Of a DNA stretch of 64,000 nt, positions 10,768 through 22,487 are shown piece after piece. Position numbers and translations under genes: made by a program. Origin of the DNA: Adiantum capillus-veneris (taxonomy: Eukaryota; Streptophyta; Polypodiopsida; Polypodiales; Pteridaceae); the NCBI GenBank assembly GCA_014529385.2, contig CM043969.1, positions 68,165,676 through 68,229,675 of the forward strand, written 5' to 3'. Numbering within the stretch: position 1 is the stretch's first letter; each line of letters begins with the position of its first letter. Below the pieces are notes generated by a model, which was not told the origin of the DNA, ran no database searches, and was given only the letters and a program-made list of their open reading frames with translations.

Positions 10768-11889
10768 CCAAGATCTCCCCAAAGGGAAGAATTGACACAT
10801 GGCCGGCTCCTAGCCTAGTTGGCCCCAATCTCCCCTCAAATCCTATTGGATGGCCATAGAGGTGGACCAATGAGAATTAGGCTAGAGTAAAATTAGTCTA
10901 ATCAATTTAAAAATTCTTGATAAAATAACCAATAGAAATTAAGCTCCCTAGAAGACTATTGCACAGTCTACCAAGGGGTCCAATGAGCATCCAACAGCCC
11001 AATGGCTTGCTTGATTCCTATTGGGGGGCCAGAAGACTAAAAGGTCCAATGAAAGTTTAATTAAATTATTTAATTACCTAAATCTCTCACAAAATGGGAA
11101 AGGGGGACACATGTCACAAGGCTATCAATTATGCTTCTTAGTTGTTATTGGCTAAGCCCTTCCGGAACCAATGGGAAGCCAGCAAAGAGGAGCAAAAAGC
11201 AAGAGGGGTCGACCAAGCAGAGAGAGAGTTGTCATTTTCAGTCTAATTCACTTTGCTACACACACACACAACTTATGTGTTGAGCAAGAACTCCATCTTC
11301 TCCAAGCATTTTGAAGTAGAGGCCTACACCAACAACCCTTGCCTATGGAATGTAGATCCAACCAAGAGTCAAGCTCCAATGGCATGCGCATCTCCTCTAC
11401 CATGCTAATTACTAAGCTAAGCTATGCTATTAGAGTGATTATGTGAGGAGAATACTTCTTTCTTGTAAGATACATCTTCTTCCTCTCAATCTTTCCTCAT
11501 TCCTTGCTAGCTCTCACCATTTTTGAAGGTGTGTGAGGTCTTGGGATTGAGGCTAGGGACACTAGGTGTGTTTTTCAAGCATAATTTGGTGCATAAACCT
11601 TCCATCTTCATTGCACCAACGAGTTTTGTCAAGGAACACAATTATTGTATTGTACAAAAGTCTCCTTTGATGGGAGAAGCTATAATACAAAGCCTTTTTC
11701 GAGGGGGAACTGGCTCCATGTAAATCCGGTCCTCAAACGTTGTGTCAATTGTTCTGTATCTCTCTCTTTTCAAGTATTGTCTGTGCTAAACTAGCTAGGT
11801 GTAAATTGCTATGTTGATTTCTCAAATTAAGTACTCTCTCTATGCTCATAAGGAACTTGTTCTTAATGAAATGCTCACTATGTTATCAA
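10309..11889 (+). repeat. 3' LTR of the chromovirus
   Basis: It begins TGTCATAAAAAC directly after the polypurine tract. It ends abruptly at GTTATCAA (11889), where the next element starts, so the last 40 or so bases seen at 4712-4758 are displaced. The visible length is 1581 bp. It contains the long AC microsatellite and a CACACACACAAC stretch near 11260. No gene is visible in it. Confidence 0.78.
10684..10765. repeat. (AC)n microsatellite, about 41 units
   Basis: An uninterrupted AC dinucleotide run of about 82 bases lies inside the chromovirus LTR. It creates artificial His-Thr and Cys-Val open frames on both strands that are not genes. Confidence 0.97.
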
Positions 11890-12415
11890 TGTAGGTTTGA
11901 TTGGAGTGTGGATTCTCAATAGATCTATGTGTGTGCGCTTGTGACCTGGCGAGTTCACTAAATTATATGTAACATAGCACATGATTTCAACAAAAAGGAT
12001 TTTATATTCTTGTAAAGTCACAGAAACATGCCTATATTGGGTACTTTTAATCCATTTTGGTAACGCACATGACATGGGAAGATTTTAAAATAGTGAACAC
12101 CTTGAGACTGTGATTAGTGTGTTGCATGATGGGATTAGTGATGTGTGCATCGTTGCAATCATAAGTGTGTGTGAATGGATTGATTTGATGTGAAGAGGAT
12201 GTGGAGATTGCCTATTATTGTGGTTTAGCTCTTCCATAGTTCAAGAATCTCACATCCTAGAGCCACCATTTTTGTTTGCATGATTAGCTCACTAATCATG
12301 TGATTGTTTCCATGTTCTAGCCGGGTAGCTCATCATTCCAGATTGATAATTATGTGTTGGTCATTGAAGCTTTGCTATGATGGTACCCCCAACACTTTGG
12401 CGTCACTGTCAAGCA
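11890..12415 (+). mobile_element. 5' LTR and primer-site remnant of another LTR element
   Basis: TGTAGGTTTG at 11890 starts exactly where the chromovirus LTR stops, and the unit closes with CCCCAACA at 12394. TGGCGTCACTGTCAAGCA at 12398-12415 resembles the tRNA-Asp-type primer sites of the other elements here, in decayed form. This gives a 505-bp LTR followed by a short leader. No coding part can be assigned, and the rest is missing or replaced by the minus-strand element. ATCAA at 11885-11889 is the likely target duplication half. Confidence 0.6.
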
Positions 12416-12529
12416 TCCAATGCTAGTGTAATTATGGCATAATCAAATAGGTTTTCTCACTATTTTCTTTTGTGTGTTTGTTGTTTTGTGGATTTTGGAT
12501 GTGTGTGTATAAAAGACATCTCTATGGGT

Positions 12530-13738
12530 GACTTGTTGTAAAGGGAGAACCAGTTGAGAGAGAAAGTGGATGAACCTGCTCAAATACCTTACCTTCTGAA
12601 GGACAGAGACCAATTTCTTAGCTGTTGTGGGTGATGACAAAGATACTAAAGCTTGAACCTTGCTTGGGTTAGCCTCAATTCCTGTGGCTGAAATTACATG
12701 GCCAAGAAGAGTGACCTTTCTTTCCCCAATGTGACACTTATCTAGATTAAGCTAGCCACCCAAGGTTTGCATCCTAGCCAGGCCATCATAAACCTTCCTC
12801 AAATGGAGGGAGCGAGAGCTGTAGATACAAAAATCATCTATGAAAACCCGTATTGACCTACCAAAGTATGGCTGGAAGACAAAAGTTACATAGCATTAGA
12901 ATGTGGCCAGAGCGTTGGTGAGGCCAAAAGGCATCACTCTGTAAGAAAAACATCCCCATGGTGTTATGAAGGTTGTCTTTTTCTGGTCTTCTTCGGCAAT
13001 GCTAATCTGGAAGTAGCCTGAGTAGCCATCACATACTCTGTAGCGCTCATGACATGCTACCTCGTTGAGAATCTTGTCTTGGAATGGAAGGGGAAAATGA
13101 TCCCTCTTTGTTGCTGCATTGAGAGGCTTGCAGTATACACAAATTCTCCACTTACCATTCTTCTTTGGCGTGACCACCACTAGAGAGACCCACTCTAAGT
13201 CTTCGACGGGGTAAATGAAACCTACATGCAGCAAATTCCTTACCTCTTTGAGCAATGCCTCTTGTTGAACTACCCCAAGCCTTCTGAGCTTTTGCACTAC
13301 AGGCTTACTTCTTTCCTTGAGTCTTATGCGGTGCTGTACCACTGTGATGCATGTGATCTTGTCATAACCATCAATGAAAAGTGTGGTGAAGTTACCCAAC
13401 ATAGAGACGTATTCTTCTCTCTCTTCACTAGCTAACTCACTAGAGAGCATCCGATGTAACTTACTTGTATCCACCAAGGTTTGCATACTTGATGGTCCCT
13501 CTTGGTTCTCTGGTGGTGCTTCAGATTGTGTCAATCCTTTTGGATCTCTGATGATGACTCCCATAACTTTGATGCTATTGTCACTCTCTTCAGTTGTTGT
13601 CGTCTCTTCTCCCGAGGTGGTCAAAGAGTCACTAGTGGTGAACTCATCTTTTGATGCCTCCAAGATCATGTTGCACTGCTTACCAGTCTTCATGTTGTAG
13701 AATATGGGCTTCCCTTTAGCATCCTTCATCTGGATCAT
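12530..13738 (-). pseudogene. Ty3/Gypsy reverse transcriptase (truncated element)
   Basis: Minus-strand motifs are EALLKEVRNLLHVGFIYPV, VVVTPKKNGKWRICV, KPLNAATKRDHFPLPFQD, YSGYFQISIAEEDQKKTTF and MPFGLTNALATF near 12900. Beyond it, the stretches RVFIDDFCIYS, ATLLGHVIS-like and LSSPTTAKKLVSVLQKVRYL (12590-12640) are the RT thumb and connection. The region upstream of RT (13440-13738) is an acidic Ser/Thr-rich linker. Sequence similarity stops at about 12530. Confidence 0.82.
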
Positions 13739-13956
13739 TCCGGTACTCTAGTACTGCTTAGCCTCCATAGCCATGAGCCATGGTCTTCCGAGAATGATAG
13801 GGTAGCCCTCCCCTTTGTGTGGCATGACAAAAATGTCTACCTCCACTTCTATGTTGAATTCCTTCACCTTGACTGCATTCACAGTGCCTACACACTTCAC
13901 TTTGACATTATTTTCCATTTTAGCTCAACAGGGTGCCGGCCTACTTACCTCTATAC

Positions 13957-14260
13957 CTAGATGGTGCACCATTTTTCACTCATGACGCATATTTGTGCGC
14001 CACCATCTATGTAGAAATTTGAGATACGTTGCCCCTTGATGTGGGCATCCATGATAGATAGGATGTTGTCTAGATTCCTCCCAGAGATAGCCCCAGCTAT
14101 CCTTGGTCTTGACTTTCTAGTACTTACCATCTGTCTCCTCATCCTTGGTGCAAGATGGAGTAATTGGGGCCAGGTTATTTTCGGACCCTGCATCAAAACA
14201 TCTTGAACTAGGTCATATGGTTTAGCATACTCACCCAACAAAAAAAATACACAATGTCGA
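13957..14260 (-). pseudogene. Aspartic-protease-like stretch (truncated element)
   Basis: The minus strand reads ISNFYIDGGAQICVMSEKW near 13970-14025, which has the form of a retropepsin active-site loop. It lies between Gag and RT, the normal place for protease. The rest of the domain is poorly preserved. Confidence 0.6.
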
Positions 14261-14308
14261 TCTTTTATCGAGGCTTAGACGCGTGCTTGCTAGACTCTCC
14301 TTTTCCTT

Positions 14309-15454
14309 TCATCTTTCCTCCCTTTGAGAGGCCTCTTCATGCCTAGCACGCTTCACTCCCATGGCATCCACTTTTTCTACTTTTCCTTTTTCTTTGTCCT
14401 TGTCTTTGACGCGCTCTTCTACCTTCTCCTTTCCTTTAGCTTCAAGAGTGATGACACTTACTGCTTGGTTTCTAGCAGGTGGTGGAGGTAGCGGTGGAAT
14501 GAGAGGTTGCAATGGTGGTGGTGGTTGTACGGGCAGTCAAAGGATTTGGACCGATGAAGTCGGCTCTGGTTGCCTGGCTGGTGGAGCCAATGGTGGTCTC
14601 GCCCTTGGTGGAGAGATCTGATTTTTCCTTAGGCCTTTATTGAAATTTTTCCTTTGTGGATGAGGATAGTAGTACATACCATGGTCGTCCTCTCCATAGT
14701 TGTACCAATGGTAGTCCTGATTCTGTCTTCGCTGCCCTCTTCCTTGCTCTGGATTTTTGGCAGGTGCATGCACTTGCTACACCATATGTACTGAGAGATT
14801 CTCTAACTGGCTGGTGATTTGGTTGAGAAGGTCTTGTTGATCTTCATCCAGTTCCTGCGTGGCTGATTCCTCTGGACGGCTACTGCAGGTGGCTAGGTGT
14901 GGTCGAGCCCTACCCGGTTCCTCTTCCTTGGTAATTCTGGCTTGTAGATACAATTTCTTATCATTAAGGCGGGCTACTTCAACTGCTACCTCATACATAG
15001 CAAGAAACCTTCCCTTCACTTTCTCTTTAAGAATTGGCCATAAACCAGTCACAAACCGGTCTTTCTTTAGGAAATTGGGTGCCTCTTTGCCCTCCCTTAG
15101 CGATGCAACCCACCATCCCCATAGATCCACAAAATTCAATTCGTATGCTGCATATTCATCCATACTTCTTTGCTTCAACTCCATCAGCAATTGCCACAAT
15201 TTCTTTGATGTGGTGTCTTCTCCAAAGCGCCTTAGAAATGCTGCTCTTAGTAGGTCCCACCTCTCCTTCGTGGCTTGCACCAAGGCGTTGTACCATGATC
15301 TTGCTTCCACTTTCATTAACAGTGGAAAAATACGCAGACGCAAAGCATCGCCATCCCTTCTAGAGACGACACATGCTATTTCAAGATTATCTAGGAAATT
15401 TGAAGCATCTTCCCCCACCTTACTCGTGAAGGTTGGGAAGGAAACATTTTCCAT
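14309..15454 (-). pseudogene. gag: Gag region (truncated element)
   Basis: From the minus-strand ATG at 15454 (MENVSFPTFTSKVGED) the product has the retrotransposon Gag core: NFLDNLEIACV, WYNALVQATKERWDLLRAAFLRRFG, LMELKQRSMDEYAAYELNFVDLW and RFVTGLWPILKEKVKGRF. A Gln-, Tyr- and Pro-rich stretch follows, with a degenerate zinc-knuckle-like segment around 14660-14720 and a lysine/glutamate-rich tail at 14309-14512. The product would be the particle protein. Confidence 0.75.
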
Positions 15455-15975
15455 TGCAAAACACGATTTTCAAACTTTTTTTTTTTTCTTAAACACAAAT
15501 GACTTAGCGGCTTATAGCGGCTTTCTTACAAGGTTGGGTGGATAGATCAAAACAGGATGAAAATTTAAACATTAAAGGAGTGATGGTAATCCAACATGGG
15601 AGGATAATGGGGTTTGGGGAGCTAAGGATCTCTCCTAGCACCGCAACAGAACAGATACACAATCTTCTACTGATAGAAGATCTTCCTATCTACATATATA
15701 TTTGAGTGCATGTGTTGCAGAAACCTAAACAAAAAATCGGTTGGTTCGTTATCCATGATGCACAGGGAGTAGAGTACTCACTTATACCCTTACCATGCCG
15801 GTGTTGACAAGTCAGTACATCAACAGGAGGTCATTTCCCTTCATAGGCTCCACCTTCCCTTCATTGCTCAGCATGTATGGAGTGATGGCGACGTGTTTGA
15901 CCACCCCTAGCCTTTTAGCTAGCAAAAGTTGCAAGTAGTTACCATAATTGGCTCGTTGCATGAATTCTACACCAT
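15455..15975 (-). other. Untranslated stretch inside the truncated element
   Basis: Between the Gag ATG and the upstream fragments I see no conserved coding motif, only a T-rich run at 15479-15488. Confidence 0.5.
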
Positions 15976-16755
15976 TTAATTATAGCTCATCTCCCGCCCA
16001 TTGGGTTCACCTGTGGTAGACGGTTTCTTCAGGATGAGTTGTACGGGGAGAGGAGGAAGGCCCTCTACCCGCCCTCCAAAACAACGAGGACAGTAGACAA
16101 ACCACTCATCTCTAGGGCATGGGAACCTCCTTATCACCTCCGCTTCAGGGTTGTCAAAGTGAACTGGCAGCACTCGCATGCGCACTACGAATTGATAGGT
16201 GATCTTCCGCCGCTTTGCCTCAAATGACCTTCTTTTTGGCAGCCTAGGCGTGATTCTTCTTTCCAAACTTGAAGCACTCGCATGGCCAGGTGTTTCTCCT
16301 TCCTTGGGGGTCATGTGATTTAGGATTGTCTTAGCCCTCCTTTTCCTTTGGCAGGAGAATCCCCTTTGGGCCACTTAAGAGCAGAGGCTACACTTTTATT
16401 TTCAGATTCCTTGGGGAAGAGAGGCTTCACTAACCTCTTTTCCTCCTTAATATGGATGATTTCTTCGCGGTGGACGTCGATGTAGAGGATTTATGCTTCT
16501 CCTTTACCTTCATTGCTGGCACTCATTGATAGAGTGAGGTGAGCGATGGCAATGAGAGCAGCATGCTGCCCTCCCTCTGGTTGCTCTTGATTTACGGTTA
16601 GAATGAGAACCGTGAGATGGATAACTTACTTCCTGGATGTTGACGACGGTGTATTCCAGCAATAGCACTTTGATGAAGGCTGTCAGTGCTTCTTCACTTT
16701 CTTCCTCCTCCATTCTCCAATTGGAGAATTCCCGCAGCCACTCGTCCATGGTCAA
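15976..16755 (-). pseudogene. Upstream ORF fragments of the truncated element, function unknown
   Basis: Two minus-strand stretches between the primer site and Gag look coding-like: MTMDEWLREFSNWRMEEEES at 16510-16755, ending in a CX2C/H-type cluster (CCSHCHRSPHSINEC), and an Arg-rich stretch at 15976-16374. I do not recognise either. The cysteine cluster has the CX2CX4HX4C knuckle spacing, so an additional Gag-like piece is possible. Confidence 0.35.
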
Positions 16756-16804
16756 TGATGTGCTTTGTCTTTAGCGTTGTAAACTCAAGGGTTTTGAGAA
16801 GACC

Positions 16805-16822
16805 TCCTCCGTGGGGGCACCA
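16805..16822 (-). other. Primer binding site of the truncated element
   Basis: The minus strand reads TGGTGCCCCCACGGAGGA two bases downstream of the LTR end. The leading TGG (complement of the universal CCA tail) and the position fit a primer site. I cannot name the tRNA. Confidence 0.6.
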
Positions 16823-16976
16823 AATGACAAGCACAAGTGCAAATCAGACCCCAATGGCCTCTACGCCTGGACCGTGCACGCTGAACTCATCATAGGGAGT
16901 GAACAAGGGGGCACTACCTAGCTTTGAGAGACTAGGACGCGGACAAAAACAATGCAAATAACACTATTCACAACAC

Positions 16977-16981
<5 letters not shown>

Positions 16982-17056
<75 letters not shown>
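16982..17056. repeat. (AG)n microsatellite
   Basis: A pure AG dinucleotide run of about 75 bases inside the truncated element's LTR. Confidence 0.96.
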
Positions 17057-17060
<4 letters not shown>

Positions 17061-17152
17061 GACGTAGACGATGAAAACCCCTCGGGATCAAGGGAAAACT
17101 TGATGCAAGGTGGTATTTATAGAAACTTTCATTTTGGCGAGGTGGAGATTGT

Positions 17153-17271
<119 letters not shown>

Positions 17272-17376
17272 CTATAGTGCATTCTCTAGGGAAAATTCAC
17301 GTGTATAGAGATCCTACTCATATGTGTAGTGACCCTAGAGTAAGTGTGTGTGCATGGCTTCCTTCTCAAGTGCTGA

Positions 17377-17401
17377 CCCCCCCCCCCCCCCCCCCCCCCC
17401 C
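17377..17401. repeat. C25 homopolymer
   Basis: Twenty-five consecutive C residues lie about 110 bases after the end of the AG run that follows the G50 tract, on the same strand, so the two could pair as a long G:C foldback. Confidence 0.93.
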
Positions 17402-17460
17402 GATAGTGACCTCTCAGTGCTCTTTTATAGGTGCAGGCTTACTTAGTTTAGGATAATATG

Positions 17461-17946
17461 ATTAGGCTTGGGCTCTAATCAGGAGAGACAAAGCAAGGAG
17501 TCGGGTCCCAGATGGTTGACCCCTGCTTTGTTTTAGAAGAATTTTAAAATGATATCTCCTAGGTGGGCCTTTGTGACCATCACCTAGAGAGAGGTGGCAA
17601 TATACAAATGGTTTTTTACAAGGTTTTGGCTTGAAAAATGAAAATGGATTACCCTATGGATGTTTACTGTGGAGATGCATCGTGCACGAGATGCCAGCGA
17701 ATTGCAGGTTTACTGGTGCGTCGGTGTAGCACACTCATCAACTTCGGTGCCGGCTAGGGCATGCCTTTGGCATCTTTCTTTATCTGTTGTCGCCATTGCA
17801 TAATTTTGGTCCTCTTCTTTGTTGCTTTGGGTGTCGATGTCGAGCTTCTTTGCTTTTTCCTTCTTGTGTGTGCGTATGGCGTGCATATGTGATTGTGTGC
17901 GTGTGCGTATGCATGTAGTGTATGTATGTGTTCGTGAGTGTGTATG

Positions 17947-18010
<64 letters not shown>

Positions 18011-18238
18011 GCGAGATGGAGAGAGTGGTGTGAGGGAGTGTGTGTGTGTATGTGTATGATAAGCATAATAAGGCTTGTTTTTAGGTTATAAGCCTATCAC
18101 AATGAAGTGGATTCCAAACCATACAAACATCTCCTTGAGCAGCCCAAGTAGCAAGGAGAGCTGCAAAAAAGCCAAGCCATACTCCAAAGTTTAAACTATG
18201 TTTAAAGTGCTAGATCCATAATAATATCCAAGGCAAAT
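17461..18238. other. No gene seen; contains a (GA)n run
   Basis: This stretch has a (GA)n run at 17951-18007 flanked by TG-rich sequence, and otherwise unique-looking DNA up to the left LTR of element A. It may include the outer part of the truncated element's LTR. CAAAT at 18234-18238 is the left flank of element A. Confidence 0.5.
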
Positions 18239-19177
18239 TGTTAAGGCGGTTACGCTGCTAGCGGAAGCTAAATAGCGAGAACTCAACCAACAACAGAATT
18301 TGTCAGACGAGGACGGAGCTTGACCCGTAGGCGCATGGAAACAACTAGGTGGGTGTCAAATCACCTACTCGACCTTCTAATGACAATCACTACTAAGGAA
18401 ATCAAATCTAAGTTCTAAAATACGCAAGTGACTGAAATCCGTACTACGAACGAATGCTATACGAAACAGGATCTAGAATCATTGAATCGATCTCAAACTC
18501 AAGGGGAAGTCTATACACTAGGTAAGAACAACACCCTAAAGACTTGAACTGCAAAATCAACCTATAACCACTCCGTGCGGTAAACGCGTATGAAGACAGG
18601 CCGGAAAAATACAGGTGATCGAAACTTGATCCCGATGGTACTAATGTGTAGCTCTACTCGTTGTGGTTCTATAGATATGCTGCATGCTCCATTCCGACAC
18701 ACGAGTTGGAAGAAAACTCACACCGAAGCTCGTAGGAACTTACCACACATAGAATCCGATAGCGCGCACTCTTGGTATTTGTGCGTAGCTCTCGCCGTTG
18801 CTAACACAATGGCGGTGTCGCTTCTCCAATGGCGGCTCCGTAGCTCGCGTAGCAAGTAGATAAGACTCTCTCTCTCTCACTCTCTCTCAGACACAGTCAC
18901 GGCGCTCAAAAACTCACTTTGATTAATAATCTGAATCCCCTTAGGTTACAAAAACTTTGGCTTATATACCTCAGCCTTGGAGGTGAGAACATCTCTAACT
19001 AATTACATCAGCAAGTGAAATTACTTCGGGATTACAAGCTGGAAACTCAATTGAGTCCCGTTACTTAATGAATGGCTGAAATCAAAATTAATGTCGGAAA
19101 GACATTTATTACAATCAATGGTTACAAAATGATGAGTGTGAGCAAAAATGTGGGTGTGATCCTCTGCTGGCTCAACA
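18239..19177 (-). repeat. Copy A 3' LTR (left)
   Basis: It runs from TGTTAAGGCGG to GGCTCAACA. It differs from the right LTR at about 19 of 939 sites. A minus-strand TATATAAG box lies at 18961-18968. At several internal sites (18406-18829) it matches the left LTR of copy B instead of its own partner. Confidence 0.93.
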
Positions 19178-19189
19178 CTCCCCCCCTCC
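19178..19189 (-). other. Polypurine tract of copy A
   Basis: The minus strand reads GGAGGGGGGGAG immediately before the LTR start TGTTGAGCC, the normal plus-strand primer. Copy B has the same tract at 44460-44471. Confidence 0.88.
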
Positions 19190-19226
19190 GCGTTCATGTC
19201 GTCCCTGACATGACTTTTATGATTGG

Positions 19227-22200
19227 TCAATAAAGTCCTGTCGTCTTGAGCATCTGCAAATGTGATTCGTATCGTAGGTTGCCGATGGTCAAGGTTGGGC
19301 CGAATATTTTGCTTTCGTGGGTGAAAAAGCCGGTGTAGAAAGCTTCTTCGAATGTTTGCATGTGGAAGCTAGGCAAAAACATAATCCTTTGGTATAGGAG
19401 GTGTAACTCTTTTGGAGAAGACTGCAATGAAAGATCGTACATCATATCAGTCACCGTGTCGGCCATCGATAGTAGACTCGAGGTCGTGGCTTTATCTGGC
19501 GCGAACACTTCAATGCAAGCTAAGAGAGTCCTGTAGATTTTCTTGAGCATCTGACATGAAAGGTCAGGAGAGACAGTAAAGAGCTTGATGGTGCCCGTTA
19601 GGGTTTTCACCATGTAGGCTTTACCTATTCTCTCTCCTACCTTTGGTCCTGGCATCCTGGGGTAATTAAGCCAATTTGGCTTCTTTTCTGCAATCGTGCC
19701 ATGCTCTTTCCAGTTTCTGACTCTTGGCAGCGGGCAGAAGGTTGCATCCTCCAGAATCTCCTTTGGTGCCTCTACCAAGTAGATGAGGTAGGTTGGGTAT
19801 TTGTTCAACCAACCTTTCCTCCATCTAGGTTGTGAATCTACTATCTTCTTTGATTGTTCCTCCTTTGTGATGTCGCCTTCGTAAAGAGCGACATACTGCT
19901 CCTCCTCTATTCTCTTTTTCGTCTTTAGCACTTCAAATTTCATCAAAGGGAAAGGCAGGCTGGGTTGCATCCACTGTTCATGGAGCACTTTTGTGTCAAG
20001 TCCCTGAAGTCTAATGGAGATTAGGAGTCTCCTCTCCCATTCCATTTCCGCCTTGGCACTCTCCTCTGCTGACTTTTCGATTTGGTCATGGAGCCTTTGT
20101 TCTTCTTGAAGTCGAGGCCACCTCTTGAGCTGGGGCTGGATCTTCAATTGTGGTTGCCTCTCCAGTTTCTGGTAGCTCTATGGCTGCTCCACCTGATTCT
20201 TCGTGTGGTGTCTCTGTCTCTCTTCTTTGTTGCTCTTGTAGATCTTGGAGCTGTTTGCGGAGGGCCTCATTCTCTGTCTGTAGTGTTTGATTTTCTAATG
20301 TGAGCCTCTCCTCTGCGGCCAATGATCCCTCCGCAATGTGCAACCTTTGCACTTGCTCTAATCTCAGCTCTCTTTGTAAGCTTCGGGCCTGGTCTTCCAA
20401 AGCTGGTATGATAGATCCCTCTTGTTCGGTTCCTGCTCTGCTAGCTCTAGGGGTAGTCCTGAGTCTAGTGATTGTTCTTTCTTGGAGCTTGACTCTCTCC
20501 CTTAGCTCAATGAGCTCATCCTTGGCCACCTCCAACTCATCCTCTATCCGCTCCCTTGCTTCCTGTGCACTTGTTACTTCTCTTGAAGCCTCGGCTAGCT
20601 GGAGTATCAAGCCGTCTCTCTCGTTTTCCGCGTCATAGAGTGATGCTTTATGACTTTCAGATTCAGTCATAGCATTCTCTAATTTTCTCTGCAACTCCGC
20701 TTCCCTTTGTTTTGTTGTCTCAATCTCTACTTCCTTTGCCTTGGACCTTTCTTTTATCTTGCTGAGCAATTCATGCACCATGTGCATGTCTTTTTCATCA
20801 TCATCTGTCAACTCTAAAGCTCTTTCCACCACCACCTCCACTGGCTTTGGCTCTTCTAGTACTTTCGGTTCGTCCAGTTTCTCTTCACTTTCTTTTGTAC
20901 TCTTTGTTTTTTCCTCCGTCCCTCTCCGTTCATCTTGTTTTTGTAGGGTGACCCATAAACTGCCTCAAGGGCCTCATCTTTAGTGTATCCTATCGCTACC
21001 AGATCCTCATAATCATTTCTCTTTTGCTGAACTGGATCTATCTTCTTTTCTTTGGTCTCGACCTCTGACTTTTCCAAATCATCTGTGTCCACCTCTACTG
21101 TGGTCTCCTCCACAATTTTTTCCGTCTTCTTAGGGCTTGGTACATCAGTCATAGAGGGATATGTGTCCTCAGCTTCCTTGGCTTTCCCTTTGTCGGTTTG
21201 CCCATCTTTCTCTTGAGGCTTAGTAGACTCATCTACTTTCCTTTTCCCCTTGTCGTCTTTTTTGAGCTCAGCTTTTAATTGCTGTACCTCCTCTTCAGTG
21301 TATGGCTCGACAGGTTGCTGCTCCAGAATAGCCTCCAACTCCTCATAAGCTTTAATATATTGATCGTATTAATCAATATGTGGCCTGGCTGAGCTAGTTC
21401 CGACTTTAGTGGGGTCTGGCACCCACTTTTCTTCAAAGTCACCCTTTAGAGCTCTTTCCTCTCTAAACTGCTCCACTAGTCTTTCCATTCTTGTCGCTTT
21501 CTGACTTTTGGTTTGCTTGGGAGCAACCTTCTTCTTTACTTTCTTCTTAAGCAGCTCGTCCACATCCTCTGCAGGTTCTGAAACTACTTCTAGTTTCCGG
21601 CATGCTCTTGTGGATGCCCTCTTGGATACTTCGGGCTTTTCTTCCTCCTCGTCGGCTTCTCTAAGCCACTCATTCTGGGAGGGAACCTTTGGCCACTGAT
21701 CTCTAGCTCCAATATCTTTATAAGCTATTCTTGTCAGAATTTCCGCTACTCCTATGTACTTTGGCTTCTCGTTGTGCATGGCAATTACTTGCTCGTGGAT
21801 GTGTTGAGCGTAATTCACCTCTTTTGGCATATTGCTCTTTAATGCCCATGTGATGGTGGTTGCAATGGCATGGGGTGGTGTCGTATACTTTTGCGGTCTT
21901 TTACTGCAAACATGAAGAAATTGGTTGTACAGTCGGAAAAGGGTTGCCGCTCTTGGGTCCGCCATATCTCCATAGGTTGCATTTTGCTTCTTGGGCCCAT
22001 AGACCTCTATGGCCTCCCTTCTTTCCCTGACCAAGCTCCCTTTGTTGTGCAACTTCAATGCGTCTGCAATGAGCTGTGGAGTGATCTGTACTTCTACTTT
22101 GTCTCCATCCATGGCTGTCAATGTGGCTTTTCCATCCTTCTGAATGGATGTTGCCAACTCGTACACTCTTCTTGTATCCACACCTGATGGTCTCGAGGTA

Positions 22201-22487
22201 AAGAAACTGTGCAAGTCTGCCCTTTCCAGGTACCTGCTAATGTCTTCTGACCTGCTATAATCTACCAATTCCTGTGGGATCATCGATACATCCACCGCTT
22301 GCCCTTAAGGATCTTTGAAAGTCCCCTGGTAGATCTTTATTCCCTCTTTCTCCAATACTGCTTCCTTCACCCAAGTTTTTGTTGGCTTGAGGGTTTCTGC
22401 TGGGATGTCAAAGGGTTCCGCTTCTGCAAGAGCATCTTTGATTGTCGGTCTTTTTCTCTTCGTTGCCGATGACTTGGCGGAATCCAT
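19227..22487 (-). pseudogene. Extra ORF downstream of pol, copy A
   Basis: A reading region of about 1,090 codons starts at MDSAKSSATKRKRPTIKDAL (22487) and ends 50 bases before the LTR. It has three parts. An N-terminal globular half includes RRVYELATSIQKDGKATL and ITPQLIADALKL, which resembles the plant transposon-associated domain found beside Athila-type elements. A Lys/Glu-rich linker and a long coiled coil (about 20841-20180) follow. A C-terminal globular domain (about 20050-19227) has PRWRKGWLNKYP and PNWLNYPRMPGP. I see no signal peptide or membrane segment, so an envelope role is not supported. Its function is unknown. It is broken here. Confidence 0.72.

Larger units (their letters stand above)
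4669..11889 (+). mobile_element. Ty3/Gypsy chromovirus, interrupted at both LTRs
   Basis: The order is LTR remnant, Met-type primer site, Gag, protease, RT, RNase H, integrase with GPY/F module, chromodomain-like tail, polypurine tract, LTR. RT before integrase plus the chromodomain place it in the chromoviruses. The terminal 45 or so bases of its LTR occur at 4669-4711 and again at 11840-11889. The missing 5' part of the left LTR is explained by the Copia insertion and the missing right tip by the element starting at 11890. It is a worn fossil with a dozen or more breaks, older than both elements inserted into it. Confidence 0.88.

Noticed and set aside
10563-10870. Cys-Val and His-Thr open frames
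   Set aside because: They come only from the AC microsatellite.
15034-15545. + strand open frames of over 100 codons
   Set aside because: They are antisense shadows of the minus-strand Gag.
18590-18859. The open frame of about 80-90 codons (RSTRCGSIDMLHAPFRHTSWKK) repeated at four places
   Set aside because: It lies inside the LTR in all four copies and is read against the direction of the element. Its recurrence is only that of the LTR.
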